From Caballeronia fortuita (GTDB lineage: Bacteria > Pseudomonadota > Gammaproteobacteria > Burkholderiales > Burkholderiaceae), in assembly GCF_001544835.2 (NCBI RefSeq), contig NZ_FCNX02000006.1:62001-126000 (forward strand): a DNA stretch of 64,000 nt. The letters run 5' to 3'. The notes under the pieces are model-generated. The model saw only the letters and a program-made list of their open reading frames with translations, was not told where the DNA came from and searched no databases. The translations under genes and the position numbers were made by a program. How positions within the stretch are numbered: the first letter of the stretch is position 1; each line of letters starts with the position of its first letter. Positions 48,007 to 57,830 of this stretch are shown piece by piece.

Positions 48007-49695
48007 ATGAGCGCGAATGAATACGACTACATCATCGTCGGCGCGGGGTCGGCGGGCAACGTGCTCGCGTCGCGTCTCACGGAAGACGAGGACGTGACCG
48101 TGCTGCTGCTCGAAGCGGGCGGACCGGATTATCGCTTCGACTTTCGCACGCAGATGCCTGCGGCGCTGGCGTATCCGCTGCAAGGCCGTCGATACAACTG
48201 GGCGTATGAAACCGAGCCCGAGCCGCACATGAATAATCGGCGCATGGAGTGCGGGCGCGGCAAGGGGCTGGGGGGATCGTCGCTCATCAACGGCATGTGC
48301 TATATCCGCGGCAATGCGCTCGATTACGACAACTGGGCGTCGATGCCCGGTCTCGAGAACTGGAGTTATCTCGATTGCCTGCCGTATTTTCGTAAGGCGG
48401 AGACACGCGATATCGGACCTAACGCGTATCACGGCGGCGATGGTCCCGTGCACGTGACGACGAGCAAGCCCGGCAACAATCCGCTCTTCGCCGCTATGGT
48501 CGAGGCCGGCGTGCAGGCGGGTTATCCGCGCACCGAAGACCTCAACGGTTATCAGCAGGAAGGCTTCGGGCCGATGGATCGGACCGTGACCGCGAAGGGA
48601 CGTCGTGCGAGCACGGCGCGCGGATATCTGGATCGCGCGAAGCACCGTGCGGGCTTGACCATCGTGACGCATGCGGTGACGGATCGCGTGCTGTTTTCCG
48701 GCAAGCGTGCGATCGGCGTTGCTTATCTGCATGGCGGACAGCGCGTGAGCGCGCATGTGCGGCGCGAGGTCATCGTGTGCAGCGGGGCGATTGCATCGCC
48801 GCAATTGTTGCAGCGTTCGGGCGTGGGGCGGTCGAGCTGGCTGAAGGAACTGGAGATTCCCGTCGTTCACGATCTGCCGGGCGTCGGCGAAAACTTGCAG
48901 GACCATCTCGAGATGTACATGCAGTACGAATGCAAGGAACCGGTGTCCTTGTATCCGGCGTTGCAGTGGTGGAATCAGCCTGCGATCGGGCTTGAATGGA
49001 TGCTGAACGGTACGGGCATCGGCGCGAGCAATCAGTTCGAAGCGGGCGGTTTCATCCGCACGCGCGACGATGATTTGTGGCCGAACATCCAGTATCACTT
49101 TCTGCCGGTCGCGATCAACTACAACGGATCGAATCCGATCAAGATGCATGGCTTTCAGGCGCATGTCGGATCGATGCGTTCGCCGAGCCGCGGGCGCGTG
49201 AAGCTCAAGTCGCGCGATCCGAACGCGCATCCCGGCATTCTTTTCAACTACATGGCCGATCCGCTCGACTGGCGTGAGTTTCGCGATGCCATCCGGATTA
49301 CGCGGGAGATCATGCGGCAGCCTGCGCTTGCGCGGTATCGCGGGCGCGAGCTGCATCCGTCGGATGATCTGCAAAGCGATGCCGAACTCGATGCGTTCGT
49401 GCGGGCGAAAGCGGAGACGGCTTATCACCCTTCGTGTTCGTGCAAGATGGGTTACGACGATATGGCTGTCGTCGATGCCGAAGGACGCGTGCATGGGATG
49501 GAGGGGCTGCGCGTCGTGGATGCGTCGATCATGCCGCAGATCACGACGGGTAATCTCAATGCGCCGACGATCATGTTGGCGGAGAAGATTGCGGATCGGA
49601 TTCGGGGTAGGGATGCATTAAGGCGGGTGGAGACCGCTTATTTTGTGGCCGGAGGGAAAAGGGCGCGGGTGGTTGAGCGGGTGGCGAGTGTGTAG
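48007..49695 (+). CDS. betA: Choline dehydrogenase
   Basis: A 562-residue GMC-family flavoprotein. The FAD-binding motif [20 protein letters not shown] is at residues 6-25, followed by [21 protein letters not shown] (GMC signature 1) and [15 protein letters not shown] (signature 2). The C-terminus has the catalytic histidine region [11 protein letters not shown] and [24 protein letters not shown]. It oxidises choline to betaine aldehyde at the membrane. The last codons ([13 protein letters not shown]) run directly into the CRISPR region: the stop codon ends one base before a decayed CRISPR repeat. Confidence 0.96.
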   Translation: MSANEYDYIIVGAGSAGNVLASRLTEDEDVTVLLLEAGGPDYRFDFRTQMPAALAYPLQGRRYNWAYETEPEPHMNNRRMECGRGKGLGGSSLINGMCYIRGNALDYDNWASMPGLENWSYLDCLPYFRKAETRDIGPNAYHGGDGPVHVTTSKPGNNPLFAAMVEAGVQAGYPRTEDLNGYQQEGFGPMDRTVTAKGRRASTARGYLDRAKHRAGLTIVTHAVTDRVLFSGKRAIGVAYLHGGQRVSAHVRREVIVCSGAIASPQLLQRSGVGRSSWLKELEIPVVHDLPGVGENLQDHLEMYMQYECKEPVSLYPALQWWNQPAIGLEWMLNGTGIGASNQFEAGGFIRTRDDDLWPNIQYHFLPVAINYNGSNPIKMHGFQAHVGSMRSPSRGRVKLKSRDPNAHPGILFNYMADPLDWREFRDAIRITREIMRQPALARYRGRELHPSDDLQSDAELDAFVRAKAETAYHPSCSCKMGYDDMAVVDAEGRVHGMEGLRVVDASIMPQITTGNLNAPTIMLAEKIADRIRGRDALRRVETAYFVAGGKRARVVERVASV

Positions 49696-49696
49696 G

Positions 49697-51642
49697 GGCG
49701 AAGCTCCGCGTGGGCGGAGGAACTGGCTTGCTTGATGATGTGGATTCGTGGCCCGACGGTCTATCTCCGCGCACGCGGAGGAACCCGTGAGCGCCAGATC
49801 TTCGGCCGCCAGCAGCGGGGTCTATCTCTGCGCACGCCGAGGAACCTGATATCGAATCGCCGCTCCCTCTCGCGACGTGGGTCTATCTCCGCGCACGCGG
49901 AGGAACCGGCGCCCTCTACTCGTTCGCCGGCCCCGCACTGGGTCTATCTCCGCGCACGCGGAGGAACCGGTTGGCAGATTCGCCGCCCCCAACTTAATTG
50001 GGGTCTATCTCCGCGCACGCGGAGGAACCGAGCCGCCGGCGCTGATTACACTTGGTATTGCGGGTCTATCTCCGAGCACGCGGAGGAACCTGGATAAATG
50101 CCGCGGGCACGTTCGCGCCGCAGGGTCTATCTCCGCGCACGCGGAGGAACCCTTTCGTCGGTTCGATGTGTGCGACGCGGACTTGGTCTATCTCCGCGCA
50201 CGCGGAGGAACCACGCCCGCATTGAGGATGTTCGGAATGAGCATGGGTCTATCTCCGCGCACGCGGAGGAACCCGCAGGTGGTCGACGGCGATGCGCTTT
50301 TCGTGCGGTCTATCTCCGCGCACGCGGAGGAACCTGGCCCGAGTCTTCCCGTTCCGGAAAAACAAAGGGTCTATCTCCGCGCACGCGGAGGAACCCCTAG
50401 TCATGGTGCAGGGAGAGGGTTGGTTAAGGGTCTATCTCCGCGCACGCGGAGGAACCTGGAATCAGCGCCGTCGCCCGCCACCCAGTGATGGTCTATCTCC
50501 GCGCACGCGGAGGAACCCGGCGCGAGCGTGAAAGCCGGGAGGATCGGCAGGGTCTATCTCCGCGCACGCGGAGGAACCGCCGCCGGTCGCAATCTGCGCA
50601 ACACGATGCGGGGTCTATCTCCGCGCACGCGGAGGAACCGGAAAGCCGTTCCCGAGCTGCGATACGGAAAACGGTCTATCTCCGCGCACGCGGAGGAACC
50701 GGAGGTGGCGGCATGAAAGAGCGCCCAATCCTGGGTCTATCTCCGCGCACGCGGAGGAACCCGGCGCTGCAGCTTTCTGCGGCATGGGCATGCGGGTCTA
50801 TCTCCGCGCACGTGGAGGAACCTTTGGAGGTGTGATGATGGAAAAGCTGTTGGTGTAAACCCGCAAAAGGTAGCCTAGAAGGTCTATCTCCGCGCACGCG
50901 GAGGAACCCGGGGATTTTAGGGCAGCGCGTGACGCTAATCGGGTCTATCTCCGCGCACGCGGAGGAACCGCCCGCATGGTTCTGCTCAAGGTCCGTCAGG
51001 CGGGTCTATCTCCGCGCACGCGGAGGAACCGTCATTTGCCGGACTCCTTTGCGATGGCGTCAAGGTCTATCTCCGCGCACGCGGAGGAACCCCGTAGGCA
51101 ACGAGACAGATGGGCGCGCCGCAGGGTCTATCTCCGCGCACGCGGAGGAACCTTCTTGAACGCCATTTTTGACTCCGTGAAATAGGGTCTATCTCCGCGC
51201 ACGCGGAGGAACCTGATCGAGGGCTTCGGCGGGGCCGATGTCACCGGGTCTATCTCCGCGCACGCGGAGGAACCCGATAACGCCCGGGCAAGCCTATCGG
51301 CAGAACGGGTCTATCTCCGCGCACGCGGAGGAACCTAGAGAGGATAAAACCGTAGGTACTGTCATCGCGGTCTATCTCCGCGCACGCGGAGGAACCGGCA
51401 TACGCCGAAGAGCTGGAGCTTCTCTCAAGGGGGTCTATCTCCGCGCACGCGGAGGAACCCTGGTCCTCGGCGTAGATGCCCGCACTCACCACGGTCTATC
51501 TCCGCGCACGCGGAGGAACCTCGAGGCCTACTACAAAGGCATCAGCACTAAGGGGTCTATCTCCGCGCACGCGGAGGAACCCAGAACGTTGCGCTTGAGC
51601 TGCAAGGCAAACTGGGTCTATCTCCGCGCACGCGGAGGAACC
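49697..51642 (-). CRISPR. CRISPR array 1, type I-E, 31 repeats plus one decayed repeat
   Basis: Thirty-one 28-bp repeats start at 49758 and end at 51642, with a period of 61 bp (33-bp spacers). On the minus strand, the transcribed strand by comparison with other I-E systems, the repeat runs GGTTCCTCCGCG to GAGATAGACC; a 6-bp stem CTCCGC/GCGGAG with GTGC loop matches Cas6e substrates and leaves a GATAGACC handle. A decayed repeat (20 of 28 matches) lies at 49697-49724, exactly one period further. Variant repeats occur at 49819, 50063 and 50795. Two spacers are irregular: 58 bp at 50823-50880 and 35 bp at 51397-51431. The leader is at the high-coordinate end beside cas2, so newest spacers are at that end. 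Confidence 0.97.
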
Positions 51643-51728
51643 TACCCCATAACCCATTGACCACAAAGACCAAAGCACTTCCCCGACCCAATCCCAAAAA
51701 TCAAATTTTCAAAGAACAGAACACCTCC
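51643..51728 (-). promoter_or_regulatory. Leader of CRISPR array 1
   Basis: An A/T-richer 86-bp stretch between the cas2 stop codon and the first repeat. Its repeat-proximal end on the minus strand (TTTGGTCTTTGTGG, then ATGGGTTATGGGGTA) partly resembles the end of the array 2 leader (TTGTTCTTTAAAATC, then AACGGGTAGA). Position next to the cleanest repeats and opposite the decayed end supports leader function. Confidence 0.7.
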
Positions 51729-52031
51729 CTAACCCGCCAACATCCGCCGCGCCACATACATCCCATCGACATCGACAAGTTCGCGCGGCGGTGCACCGAG
51801 ATGCGCGATGCCGATGCCGCCCACCGCATCCAGATCCCGCCACACCATCACGACGCTGCCCCGCGGCTCATGTCCATGCCAACGGCCAAGCACCGACCAC
51901 GTCCTTTCACGCACGCCCTTGTTCATGCGCGGCGCGACATACACACCCGCCGACACTTCGAGCATCACCGACGCCAGGAATCCGCGAAACCGGTCCGCGA
52001 CGTCAGACGTCACCACCACGACCAGCGCCAT
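51729..52031 (-). CDS. cas2: CRISPR-associated endoribonuclease Cas2e
   Basis: A 100-residue protein of the I-E Cas2 (CasE2/Cas2e) subtype: MALVVVVTSDVADRFRGFLAS at the N-terminus and LEVSAGVYVAPRMNKGVRERTW, with a C-terminal strand (GIGIAHLG) that in this subtype contacts Cas1. It forms the spacer integration complex with Cas1. The ATG at 52031 is inside the 3' end of cas1 (29-bp overlap). Last gene of the cas operon before the array 1 leader. Confidence 0.95.
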   Translation of the reverse strand: MALVVVVTSDVADRFRGFLASVMLEVSAGVYVAPRMNKGVRERTWSVLGRWHGHEPRGSVVMVWRDLDAVGGIGIAHLGAPPRELVDVDGMYVARRMLAG

Positions 52032-52890
52032 CGTTGTCCTCCAGCTTTTCATCGAGACGCAACACTTGCTTCACGCGATCGATCATCGCGGGAATGACGG
52101 CCTTCTTGCGAAACACGCGCGCCGCCTCACGTCGCATGAGCCGGTCAACGGTCTGATCGCTCCGCTCCGCCTCCTTCGCAGCGGCGAAAGCGATCGAAAG
52201 CGTGATGTCATCGCGAAAAAGATCGGCGATATCGAGCACGAACGCCTGCCCCGAATCTTCGTGGATAAAGCCGAGTTGCGGTATCGCGGCGAGGGCCTGC
52301 ACGGCGATTGCAGCCGCCGCTTGCACGGCCGTCGCCGCGTGATTGATCGCCTGGTTGGGAAGATCGGCGGCCTCGGGATTCGCGCGGTCATATCGGCGTC
52401 CGTCCCAATCGATATCGAACTGCTGCGCGCGCAGCCGATAAATCGTCTTGACGCGCGCGCCCTCGATGCCACGCAGCGTATCGAGATCGCGATGCGGCAG
52501 CACTTCGCCCAGACGCAACGCATACATATGCCGCGCGACGGCCAGACGCCTTCGTGGATTGCCCCACAATTCCGCTTGCCGCCGCGCGACGCTCGAACGA
52601 TCGGGCATCAGCGGCGGCGCGGTGTATGTGCGCACGCCATCGGCGCCCACCGCCGCGAGCAACGTTCCGTGACGCGCGAGCAGACGCAATGCGTCGTGTG
52701 TCACGCTGCTGCCCGGGCCAAGCAAGATCATTGATACCGACTGATGCGGAATCTGGTCGATGTGCCTCCCGCTCGCGAAGTGCAGGCATCCATCGATCAC
52801 GTTCAGTTCTCCGCGCTCCAGCCACAAAAGGCCATGACGATCCGCATGCGGAACGCGCGCCGTATCGAGTCCGAGCCGGCCCTTCAGCAC
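52003..52890 (-). CDS. cas1: CRISPR-associated integrase Cas1
   Basis: A 295-residue I-E type Cas1. The beta-rich N-terminus includes RHGLLWLERGELNVIDGCL and IPHQSVSMILLGPGSSVTHDA; the metal ligands of the family are the glutamate in RGIEGARVK, the histidine in LGFIHEDSG and the aspartate in FVLDIADLFR. It integrates new spacers at the leader end of arrays. It lies 16 bp behind cas6e and overlaps cas2 by 29 bp. Confidence 0.96.
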   Translation of the reverse strand: MLKGRLGLDTARVPHADRHGLLWLERGELNVIDGCLHFASGRHIDQIPHQSVSMILLGPGSSVTHDALRLLARHGTLLAAVGADGVRTYTAPPLMPDRSSVARRQAELWGNPRRRLAVARHMYALRLGEVLPHRDLDTLRGIEGARVKTIYRLRAQQFDIDWDGRRYDRANPEAADLPNQAINHAATAVQAAAAIAVQALAAIPQLGFIHEDSGQAFVLDIADLFRDDITLSIAFAAAKEAERSDQTVDRLMRREAARVFRKKAVIPAMIDRVKQVLRLDEKLEDNDGAGRGGDV

Positions 52891-52906
52891 GACCTGCTCA
52901 CCTCGA

Positions 52907-53671
52907 TCACACCGTTACCGACGCCGGCCTGAGCAGCAACATCCCAAACCCGAACGCGCGATGCCGCCCGACGCCACGCATGAGCAAGCGCGCGAACGCC
53001 TCCGTGTCCTCGACGCACAAATGCCCGTTGAACGTCGCATCCGGTCCGATGATCGTGCGCGGCTGGCGGCGTGCGTCGTCCGCGCTTGCCGGCTGTGTCA
53101 ACCGCATCACGGGCGTGAGCTGGAAGCGTGTCATGCGCGCCTCGACGAGTCTCGACGCGCCGTTAGCCTCGAACTGCTCCGCGAGCCATCGCGTATAGAC
53201 CTCCTCGCGCGCGAGATCCTTTTCGTGTTCACGGCGCGCGTCGGCTTCACGATACGCATCCCGCTCGCTGCCGTGCTTGCGATCGTTCGCCTTGAAGCGA
53301 CGCATAGGCCGCACGCGGACTTCGAAGCCGAGCACGCGGCCCGCGTCCCATCGCAGTGGAAACGCGCGCACGCCGAGACCGGGACTTCGCGGCCCGGCGT
53401 TTAGACCTAACGCATCGGCCAGATTGGGCGCCGCGCATAGCGAAGCCGCTTCGCGCAGCTCCTCGGCCGAACTCTGCGTGTAGGCTAAAAGACCGGCGCG
53501 TCCATCGCGGTAATAGAAAGGCTTCGGCACGCGCGCACCGAACACGCGATGAAGCGCCGCATGCAACGCGTAGCCGAGATCGCCGCCTGCCGGCAACCCG
53601 CCTTGACGCGATGCCCACAGCACGAACTTGCGCGGATCGGGCTGGCAGTGCATCAGGTTGAACGTGGTCAT
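52907..53671 (-). CDS. cas6e: CRISPR RNA endonuclease Cas6e
   Basis: A 254-residue Cas6e (CasE). The N-terminal ferredoxin-like fold contains GYALHAALHRVFG with the expected catalytic-region histidine, and the glycine-rich loop at the C-terminus is GVGRHRAFGFGMLLLRP. It cuts pre-crRNA below the repeat hairpin and stays bound to it in Cascade. The ATG at 53671 overlaps the cas5e stop by 4 bp (ATGA). The frame remains open further upstream (to 53923), but that region lies inside cas5e. Confidence 0.95.
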   Translation of the reverse strand: MTTFNLMHCQPDPRKFVLWASRQGGLPAGGDLGYALHAALHRVFGARVPKPFYYRDGRAGLLAYTQSSAEELREAASLCAAPNLADALGLNAGPRSPGLGVRAFPLRWDAGRVLGFEVRVRPMRRFKANDRKHGSERDAYREADARREHEKDLAREEVYTRWLAEQFEANGASRLVEARMTRFQLTPVMRLTQPASADDARRQPRTIIGPDATFNGHLCVEDTEAFARLLMRGVGRHRAFGFGMLLLRPASVTV

Positions 53672-54390
53672 AGCGAGCGTCCCGGTGAGCGCGACCCGCC
53701 GCCTTCGAGCACGCGCCGCCATCCGCCGTGCACGCCCGACTTCCAGTTGCGCTCGTCGCATATGTCTTGCCATTGCGCGTGACGCAGCGCGCCTTCGCCT
53801 TCGGGCAACTGGAAGCGGAAATTGGCCGCGTCGGTCGCATCGCGTGCGGGTGCGCGTTGCAACGCGTCGAGCACGTCGTCGGCATCGATCATGTCGACGA
53901 ACAGGCGCGTGGTTGGCAGACAAGGCTTGCGCCCGATGAAAAGCGGACGCTTCGGCCGATCGAGCGCGCTTGCGATATCTTCGAGCGTCGGCTTCTCATC
54001 GGCACCTTCGAGGCGAATGGCGACGAGCGCGTCCAGACCCGCGTGATATTCGCGATGCCGCAAGTGCGGGCTCTTGTACGAGTCCTCGCCGCCCCGACGC
54101 GTCTCGGGCGCGCCGCGCGTCGTCCATGCCTCGTCACGGTCTCCTAGTTGCGCCGTCTGAAAATCGACGAGCCGCGCGCCGCTGGCATCGAGCCGAGTGC
54201 CTAGTACGAGACGCGCCTGCAAACGGTCGTGCGATACGAAGTCCCCGCGATCGTAGCCGAGTGCATTAGCGATCAGACCCGTCACCATCGACAGCGCCGG
54301 AAAATCACGGATCACGCCATAGTTGTCGATCGTTTCGCCGCCGAATGCCACGAGTGGTGCGCGCAAGCGCATCAGCAAATGTCGCGGCAT
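53668..54390 (-). CDS. cas5e: Cascade subunit Cas5e
   Basis: A 240-residue Cas5e (CasD). The N-terminus MPRHLLMRLRAPLVAFGGETIDNYGVIRDFP is the family pattern; SMVTGLIANALGYDRGD and GGEDSYKSPHLRHREYHAGL follow. It caps the 5' handle of the crRNA in Cascade. The ATG at 54390 lies one base before the cas7e stop region, and its 3' end overlaps cas6e by 4 bp. Confidence 0.95.
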   Translation of the reverse strand: MPRHLLMRLRAPLVAFGGETIDNYGVIRDFPALSMVTGLIANALGYDRGDFVSHDRLQARLVLGTRLDASGARLVDFQTAQLGDRDEAWTTRGAPETRRGGEDSYKSPHLRHREYHAGLDALVAIRLEGADEKPTLEDIASALDRPKRPLFIGRKPCLPTTRLFVDMIDADDVLDALQRAPARDATDAANFRFQLPEGEGALRHAQWQDICDERNWKSGVHGGWRRVLEGGGSRSPGRSL

Positions 54391-54391
54391 C

Positions 54392-55573
54392 TCACGCTCC
54401 TTCGACGATGCGATTCTGGACCCACTTGCCAAGTTGATCGAGCGAAAGGCGTTGTGCCTTCGGCATCGGCGTTTCGTCGTCGAGCGCGAGGTAGCGCCGG
54501 TCGAGCGGCGCGCCATACGCGGCGTCGTGCTTTTCGATTTCCCGCGCGAGTTGCCCGATGGCTTGCGCGCGCATATTCACGCCCTTCAATTTCAGCGCCG
54601 TTTCGAACGCACCCGCGAGACTGCGCGGCTGCCAGTCGCCCGTTTCGACGAGCATCAGGCTCGCGTGCCCGAACGGCGCCGTCGAACCGCGTTTGGCGCC
54701 GGGACTGACGGTCGCGATCAGATGCAGCAGGCTGTTCACGACCTGTCCCGCCAGTTCGCGCCGCTCGGGATGCGCGTCGAAACACTCCGCCATGCCGATG
54801 CCTTCGAGATTCGCCACCAGTTGCGGCACGTCCACGACGACGTAACCATAGTAGAGACCCGACGCGAGTTCCGTGTCGAAGATGCCCGCGGAGCCGCGCT
54901 CGCCGGTTTCGCGCAAAAGATCGTCGACGACGGTGAAGTAATCGTTCTCGACCTGCGCCTCATGGACAGTGAATGCATGCGCGACGTACACGGCGGCATC
55001 GCGCGAGGCGAGTACGTCCGAGGTGACCATGCGGCCGAAAAGCGCCGCTTCGAGGCCGCTGCCGTGCCTGAGCGCTTCGATGTTCGACTTCTCGTCCTTG
55101 AGAAGGCGGGTGATAGCGGCGGTCAGCGCCTTCTCGTCCTGCTCTTCACGCGCCAGCGTCTCGCAACGTTGCACGAGATAGTCGATTTCCGCCTTGCCGA
55201 GCAAAACGGCCTGACCAGTCTCCAGCGCTTCCTTGCCTTTGAGTTTCTTTCCACCCTTGTCGAGCAGCCCCCCATCGCGCAGAGCTTCGGCTGCGGCCTG
55301 CGCGAGATTGTCGGGGATCTTCCGTTTGATCAATTCGTCGCGAATCAGCGTGAGCGTGTGGCGTGAGCGAACGGCCATCGGCACGCCGAGTTTCGCCAGC
55401 GAATGATGATCGTCCGCCGTGCGCCAATGTCTCTTGAGACACTGCGATGAGATCCGCGTACGAATGGCGTCGCCCATCGGCAGACGTTTGGCGAGGCCCG
55501 CATCGTCGCGGTTGAGGAGCGCGGCGGAATAGCTTTGCAGCGTGTGAATCTGGATGAAGCGCGGTTGCGTCAT
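54392..55573 (-). CDS. cas7e: Cascade backbone subunit Cas7e
   Basis: A 393-residue Cas7e (CasC). FIQIHTLQSYSAALLNRDDAGLAKRLPMGDAIRTRISSQCLKRHWR is cut here to its features: the LNRDD thumb-type motif and the SQCLKRHWR motif both match the I-E backbone family; DTELASGLYYGYVVVDVP and PGAKRGSTAPFGHASLMLVE are further conserved stretches. Six copies would line the crRNA in Cascade. It lies 48 bp behind cas11 and one base before cas5e. Confidence 0.95.
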   Translation of the reverse strand: MTQPRFIQIHTLQSYSAALLNRDDAGLAKRLPMGDAIRTRISSQCLKRHWRTADDHHSLAKLGVPMAVRSRHTLTLIRDELIKRKIPDNLAQAAAEALRDGGLLDKGGKKLKGKEALETGQAVLLGKAEIDYLVQRCETLAREEQDEKALTAAITRLLKDEKSNIEALRHGSGLEAALFGRMVTSDVLASRDAAVYVAHAFTVHEAQVENDYFTVVDDLLRETGERGSAGIFDTELASGLYYGYVVVDVPQLVANLEGIGMAECFDAHPERRELAGQVVNSLLHLIATVSPGAKRGSTAPFGHASLMLVETGDWQPRSLAGAFETALKLKGVNMRAQAIGQLAREIEKHDAAYGAPLDRRYLALDDETPMPKAQRLSLDQLGKWVQNRIVEGA

Positions 55574-55621
55574 GTTCGGTCCTTCTGTTGCTGATTGAGT
55601 GGGCGCGATCTGCGTTGGCCG

Positions 55622-56230
55622 TCACGGCTTTTTCGAGCCCTCGGGTGCGGCGCTCGCATGGTCCTGAACGAACCGGATACGCAGCCGTTCTGCCCGCCGC
55701 TTGCCCATCGGATGTTCCGCGCCCTCGTTGAGGACGAACGTGCCTAGCTCCGCCCAGTTCGGCGCGACCTTTCTACTTTCCATAAGGCGCAGAACGCGCT
55801 GCAGGAGCGGGAAGAACGCGTCGCCGCGCGCGTTGAAGAGCCGCGTCACGCGCGCATCGGACACGTCCGCGCGCCGTAGCTGGTGCCCGAATCGCGCTTG
55901 CTCCTTCGGCGCGTTCTCCTTCTCCGCGTTCTTCTTCGGCGCGGAATGCCCCGTCAGCGCGATGCCGTTCACGATCACGGCCCATCGTTTCCAGCGCTCG
56001 ACGCTCAATTGCTCGCAATCCACCTTCGCGCGATGCAACGCCCGCGTGAGGGCCGCGATCTGTTGCACGGTCAGCGCCTCGGCGTCGGGATCGAGGCGTT
56101 TGAGCGCCACATAATCGGCCTTCAGCGCGCCCTCGCCTAGCTTTGCGGCATCGATGAAACGCGCGAGCGTTTGTGCCTGGAAATCGGAGACGCGCGATGT
56201 GTCACGCGCGATGCTTTCAACTTGAGCCAT
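55622..56230 (-). CDS. cas11: Cascade small subunit Cas11 (Cse2)
   Basis: A 202-residue largely helical protein of the Cse2/CasB family: AKLGEGALKADYVALKRLDP, LTRALHRAKVDCEQLSVERWKRWAVIVNGIALTGH, and FNARGDAFFPLLQRVLRLM. It is basic and binds the displaced DNA strand in Cascade. The start at 56230 (MAQVES) overlaps the 3' end of cas8e by 14 bp. A lysine/glutamate-rich insertion (PKKNAEKENAPKEQ) is seen mid-protein. Confidence 0.92.
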   Translation of the reverse strand: MAQVESIARDTSRVSDFQAQTLARFIDAAKLGEGALKADYVALKRLDPDAEALTVQQIAALTRALHRAKVDCEQLSVERWKRWAVIVNGIALTGHSAPKKNAEKENAPKEQARFGHQLRRADVSDARVTRLFNARGDAFFPLLQRVLRLMESRKVAPNWAELGTFVLNEGAEHPMGKRRAERLRIRFVQDHASAAPEGSKKP

Positions 56231-57821
56231 CCACAGCCTCTTCGAACGATTCGTGTCTCGCGGCCTTGCGCGCTTCATCGCGCTCTTTCAGCACGCGTGC
56301 AATCCGGTGATGCGCCTTCTCGGCGCGCACGCCGCCGTGGAAACGCGAAAGCGCCGCACCGCGCGCGCGATACACACGCTCGGCACTGCGCGGTCCCATG
56401 ACGAACGCTTGCTCCAGTACCGCCGCCGCCCGGTCGACAAGCGCACGCAGCCATTGGTCGTGCTCGGCGTCGCCGTCGTCGGCTTCGATCTCGTCGGCGA
56501 GGTCGTCGAAGAAGCGCCGGTCTTCGCCCTGCTCGAAAACCCGCGCGAATCCGCTGGCCTTGCTCTTGGTGTCGTCGCTTACGTTCTGATCGCCGTTGCC
56601 CAGGAGCGCGCATACCGCGCTCCAAAGCGTCTTGCGCACATAGCCGATTGCCTCGATGCGTCTGTCCGCTGCTTCCGCGATCTTGTCGGTCTGTTGCCGC
56701 AGCATCAAACCGCGCATCGTCTTCCGAATGGGAATGCGCCTTTCGTGATACCCCTCGGTCTTTCCTTTCCCGCGCGCGATGCCTTGAGCGAGAATGAACA
56801 GGCCTTCTTTTCCGTCTTCCTCCAATATCTCGCGCGCGATCGACGCCTCATACGCGCCCGATCGAAACGCGAGTTCATTGGTGAGCTTGTAATCGAAGCC
56901 TCGCGACGTGATGGATAGCGCCTTGCCCTCCGCAAGGTTGATCGGGGTCCACGCGTCACCCGTCATGCCGCAACGTTCCTTCGCGGCGATACGTACGACC
57001 TTGCTTCCGGTAGCGATTGCGCTGAGCGTCTCTCCCCTAACTTGCAATCGCACGCGCCGGCATACTTCGATATAGAAAGGATCGAGTTCATTGAACGAGA
57101 GGCTGCTGTTGCCATCCCACGGCTGAAGCCAAACGAGTGCAACGCCGCCCGTTTCCTTCAGTCCGTTTCTTTTGGATATCCCCTTTCGGTCTCGGAGCAG
57201 AAGCTGCACGTCGCGCGCCCAGCGCTTGCCCCAGCGGCCGGCCGGCACGACACCAAATCCCGGACGGCTGGCGAAACCGCCGTTCATGCGCGAAATGCCA
57301 TAGTTGCCCGCGCCAAGAAAACCTTCTTGCGTCTGCAAGCTGACGAGTGCGTAAATCCAGTCCTCAGCCTGCGCATGGACCATGCGCTCAGCCTTGAGAT
57401 CGTGATTGCGCGACGTCACCAGCATGTCGAGCGCATCGGGCGTCGCGATGATCTTCTTCCAGGCACGCGACGCCTCACGTTCGCACGGTGCTTGCAAGAA
57501 CGCGGGCCGATCGTCCGGTGCGACGAGCGAGAACGCGGCGCCTTCGCGATCATCGGGCGATAACGCCAGAAGTGCCGCGCGCCAATCATCGGCAGTCTCG
57601 AACGGCGACTTGCGCCCGGCGGCATGAAGCGCGATGGCAGCGAGCTGCACGAGAAACGCGTGCCATGGATGCCGCTGATGCGGACGAAGCGCCGGGAAAT
57701 CGCAAACCCCGTCATGATTAAACGCGACGAGCAGTTCCGGCAGCGTCACGCGCCGCTCTTGTCGCTGGCTGTTCCGGAAGCGGATCAGCGCATCTTCAAG
57801 CAAGCTGAATTGAACGTTCAT
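56217..57821 (-). CDS. cas8e: Cascade large subunit Cas8e (Cse1)
   Basis: A 534-residue Cse1/CasA protein: FSLLEDALIRFRNSQRQERRVTLPELL at the N-terminus, FPALRPHQRHPWHAFLVQLAAIALH, FLGAGNYGISRMNGGFASRPG, and a C-terminal helical bundle (AERVYRARGAALSRFHGG). Cas8e recognises the PAM and recruits Cas3. It lies 9 bp behind cas3 and overlaps cas11 by 14 bp. Confidence 0.94.
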   Translation of the reverse strand: MNVQFSLLEDALIRFRNSQRQERRVTLPELLVAFNHDGVCDFPALRPHQRHPWHAFLVQLAAIALHAAGRKSPFETADDWRAALLALSPDDREGAAFSLVAPDDRPAFLQAPCEREASRAWKKIIATPDALDMLVTSRNHDLKAERMVHAQAEDWIYALVSLQTQEGFLGAGNYGISRMNGGFASRPGFGVVPAGRWGKRWARDVQLLLRDRKGISKRNGLKETGGVALVWLQPWDGNSSLSFNELDPFYIEVCRRVRLQVRGETLSAIATGSKVVRIAAKERCGMTGDAWTPINLAEGKALSITSRGFDYKLTNELAFRSGAYEASIAREILEEDGKEGLFILAQGIARGKGKTEGYHERRIPIRKTMRGLMLRQQTDKIAEAADRRIEAIGYVRKTLWSAVCALLGNGDQNVSDDTKSKASGFARVFEQGEDRRFFDDLADEIEADDGDAEHDQWLRALVDRAAAVLEQAFVMGPRSAERVYRARGAALSRFHGGVRAEKAHHRIARVLKERDEARKAARHESFEEAVDGSS

Positions 57822-57830
57822 GAAAGCGCC

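Noticed and set aside
49732..51660. Open frames with a repeating RTRRN / AHAEEP type peptide across array 1, and similar ones across array 2
   Set aside because: The periodic peptide is the translation of the 28-bp CRISPR repeat in different frames; no gene exists there.
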